DNA of 64,000 bases from Zeugodacus cucurbitae (taxonomy: Eukaryota; Arthropoda; Insecta; Diptera; Tephritidae), in NCBI RefSeq assembly GCF_028554725.1, contig NC_071671.1:9358001-9422000 (forward strand), written 5' to 3'. A program made the translations under genes and the position numbers. Shown here one piece after another: positions 63,158 to 64,000 of the stretch. The notes below the pieces were generated by a model. That model was given only the letters and a program-made list of their open reading frames with translations. It made no database searches and had not been told where the DNA came from. Numbering within the stretch: position 1 is the stretch's first letter; every line of letters begins with the position of its first letter.

Positions 63158-64000
63158 GATGAAACAGCCAACTTTGCTGAAGAGAAATGTCAAAAGAGCG
63201 GTCTACTTTTCTTCTCTATCGGTCTAATTTTCTTCTATCTTTTTTCTCTCGAATTTCGATTAATGCTGGCTGGTTTCTCACCGTTAAAAAATTAATATTT
63301 TTCGAAAATTTTTCGAAACATTTCTTGTTGGCACTTCAGAAATGAAATAATCATCTATTGCAACGTCGTCGTAGTTAACTGTTGTTATCGCAAATGTACA
63401 ATTATTCATTTATGTACTTACGGCTCGGTTTAATTGTTCTGTGAACACGATTTGTTAATTGAGTGCGGTGAATCGTTACCGAGACGCGCGTTATTGTCTT
63501 TCTTTGCCACTAAATACATACATATGTACATGCGCCTTAATGTTTTGCGACAGCCTTTAGAAATTATTCGTAAACGTCAATTGCTTTTTAAGTGACCGCT
63601 TCTAGTATGAATACTAAGTACCCAACTACCACGCGGAGCTTTATTTGAGATAGTGAGTTTAAGCGAAAATCATTCTGATTTGTTAAGTGTGAAAATTTCT
63701 AGGAATACTTATGCGATCATAGTAAAGCGACTTAGTACCGCAATCATAAAGTAAATATTTATCGCTTATCGATTGCGAAAGTGTATGTTTTCTTTGCCTC
63801 AAGGGACCTGAGTCATATACGTCCGTGGTTTTATGTGCTGCGGTTCATTTCTTGGTATTAGGTAAATATTTCTTAGGAATTTCGCTATGTTATGAGAAGA
63901 TAAAAATATGCTTAAGCGATTCGCACTGGTGGTACCAGAACTGGAATTGATATGAAAATATAAGAGGCTGATGAGGCTTATTTTGCTCGAATAGTGCCCG
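63158..64000. other. No gene recognised
   Basis: No coding region or repeat identified to the end of the window. Confidence 0.4.

Overview
This is a 64 kb piece of AT-rich insect nuclear DNA. The genes have short introns with standard GT/AG sites, and every recognisable one has a clear Drosophila counterpart: FKBP12, an F-box/kelch protein of the FBXO42 type, LIN37/mip40, germ cell-less, and EFR3 (stmA/rolling blackout). A ZAD zinc-finger gene of the kind expanded in insects is also present. The repeat load (mariner, RTE- and I/Jockey-like LINEs, DINE-like repeats with GTCY tracts, TTAA-flanked MITEs) suggests a fly with a genome larger than Drosophila. A tephritid fruit fly is my best guess, but that is inference.

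The left 12 kb is gene-dense, all on the + strand: a five-exon ZAD/C2H2 zinc-finger gene (218-3531), FKBP12 (5168-5597), FBXO42-like (7542-10051) and LIN37 (11129-11911). From 12 to 20 kb there is a LINE remnant, a 0.9 kb foldback element, largely featureless DNA and one long interspersed repeat (family A). Germ cell-less follows in six exons (20410-23667), with a MITE in its fourth intron. At 24.4-27.3 kb there is a nested transposon cluster. EFR3 occupies 28101-32870 on the - strand in nine coding exons, with two possible first coding exons and a LINE remnant in one intron.

From 33 kb on the window is mostly repeats. The exception is a small two-exon gene at 38656-39012, whose 87-residue product aligns without gaps to the N-terminus of EFR3 and shares its intron position. 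It looks like a truncated, diverged EFR3 paralog. At about 49-50.4 kb there is unique sequence ending in a strong splice donor and carrying no long ORF. It may be the non-coding first exon of a large gene whose coding part lies beyond the window. The rest holds repeat copies (families A-D, an internally deleted mariner, decayed DDE transposases, an RTE LINE tail), local tandem arrays and one long hairpin.

The genes do not form one pathway. They are separately transcribed housekeeping and developmental genes: peptidyl-prolyl isomerase, ubiquitin-ligase adaptor, MuvB/dREAM subunit, germ-plasm CUL3 adaptor, and plasma-membrane PI4-kinase anchor. Five of them share a TGGCAAC-type word in the same orientation 130-330 bp before the start codon.
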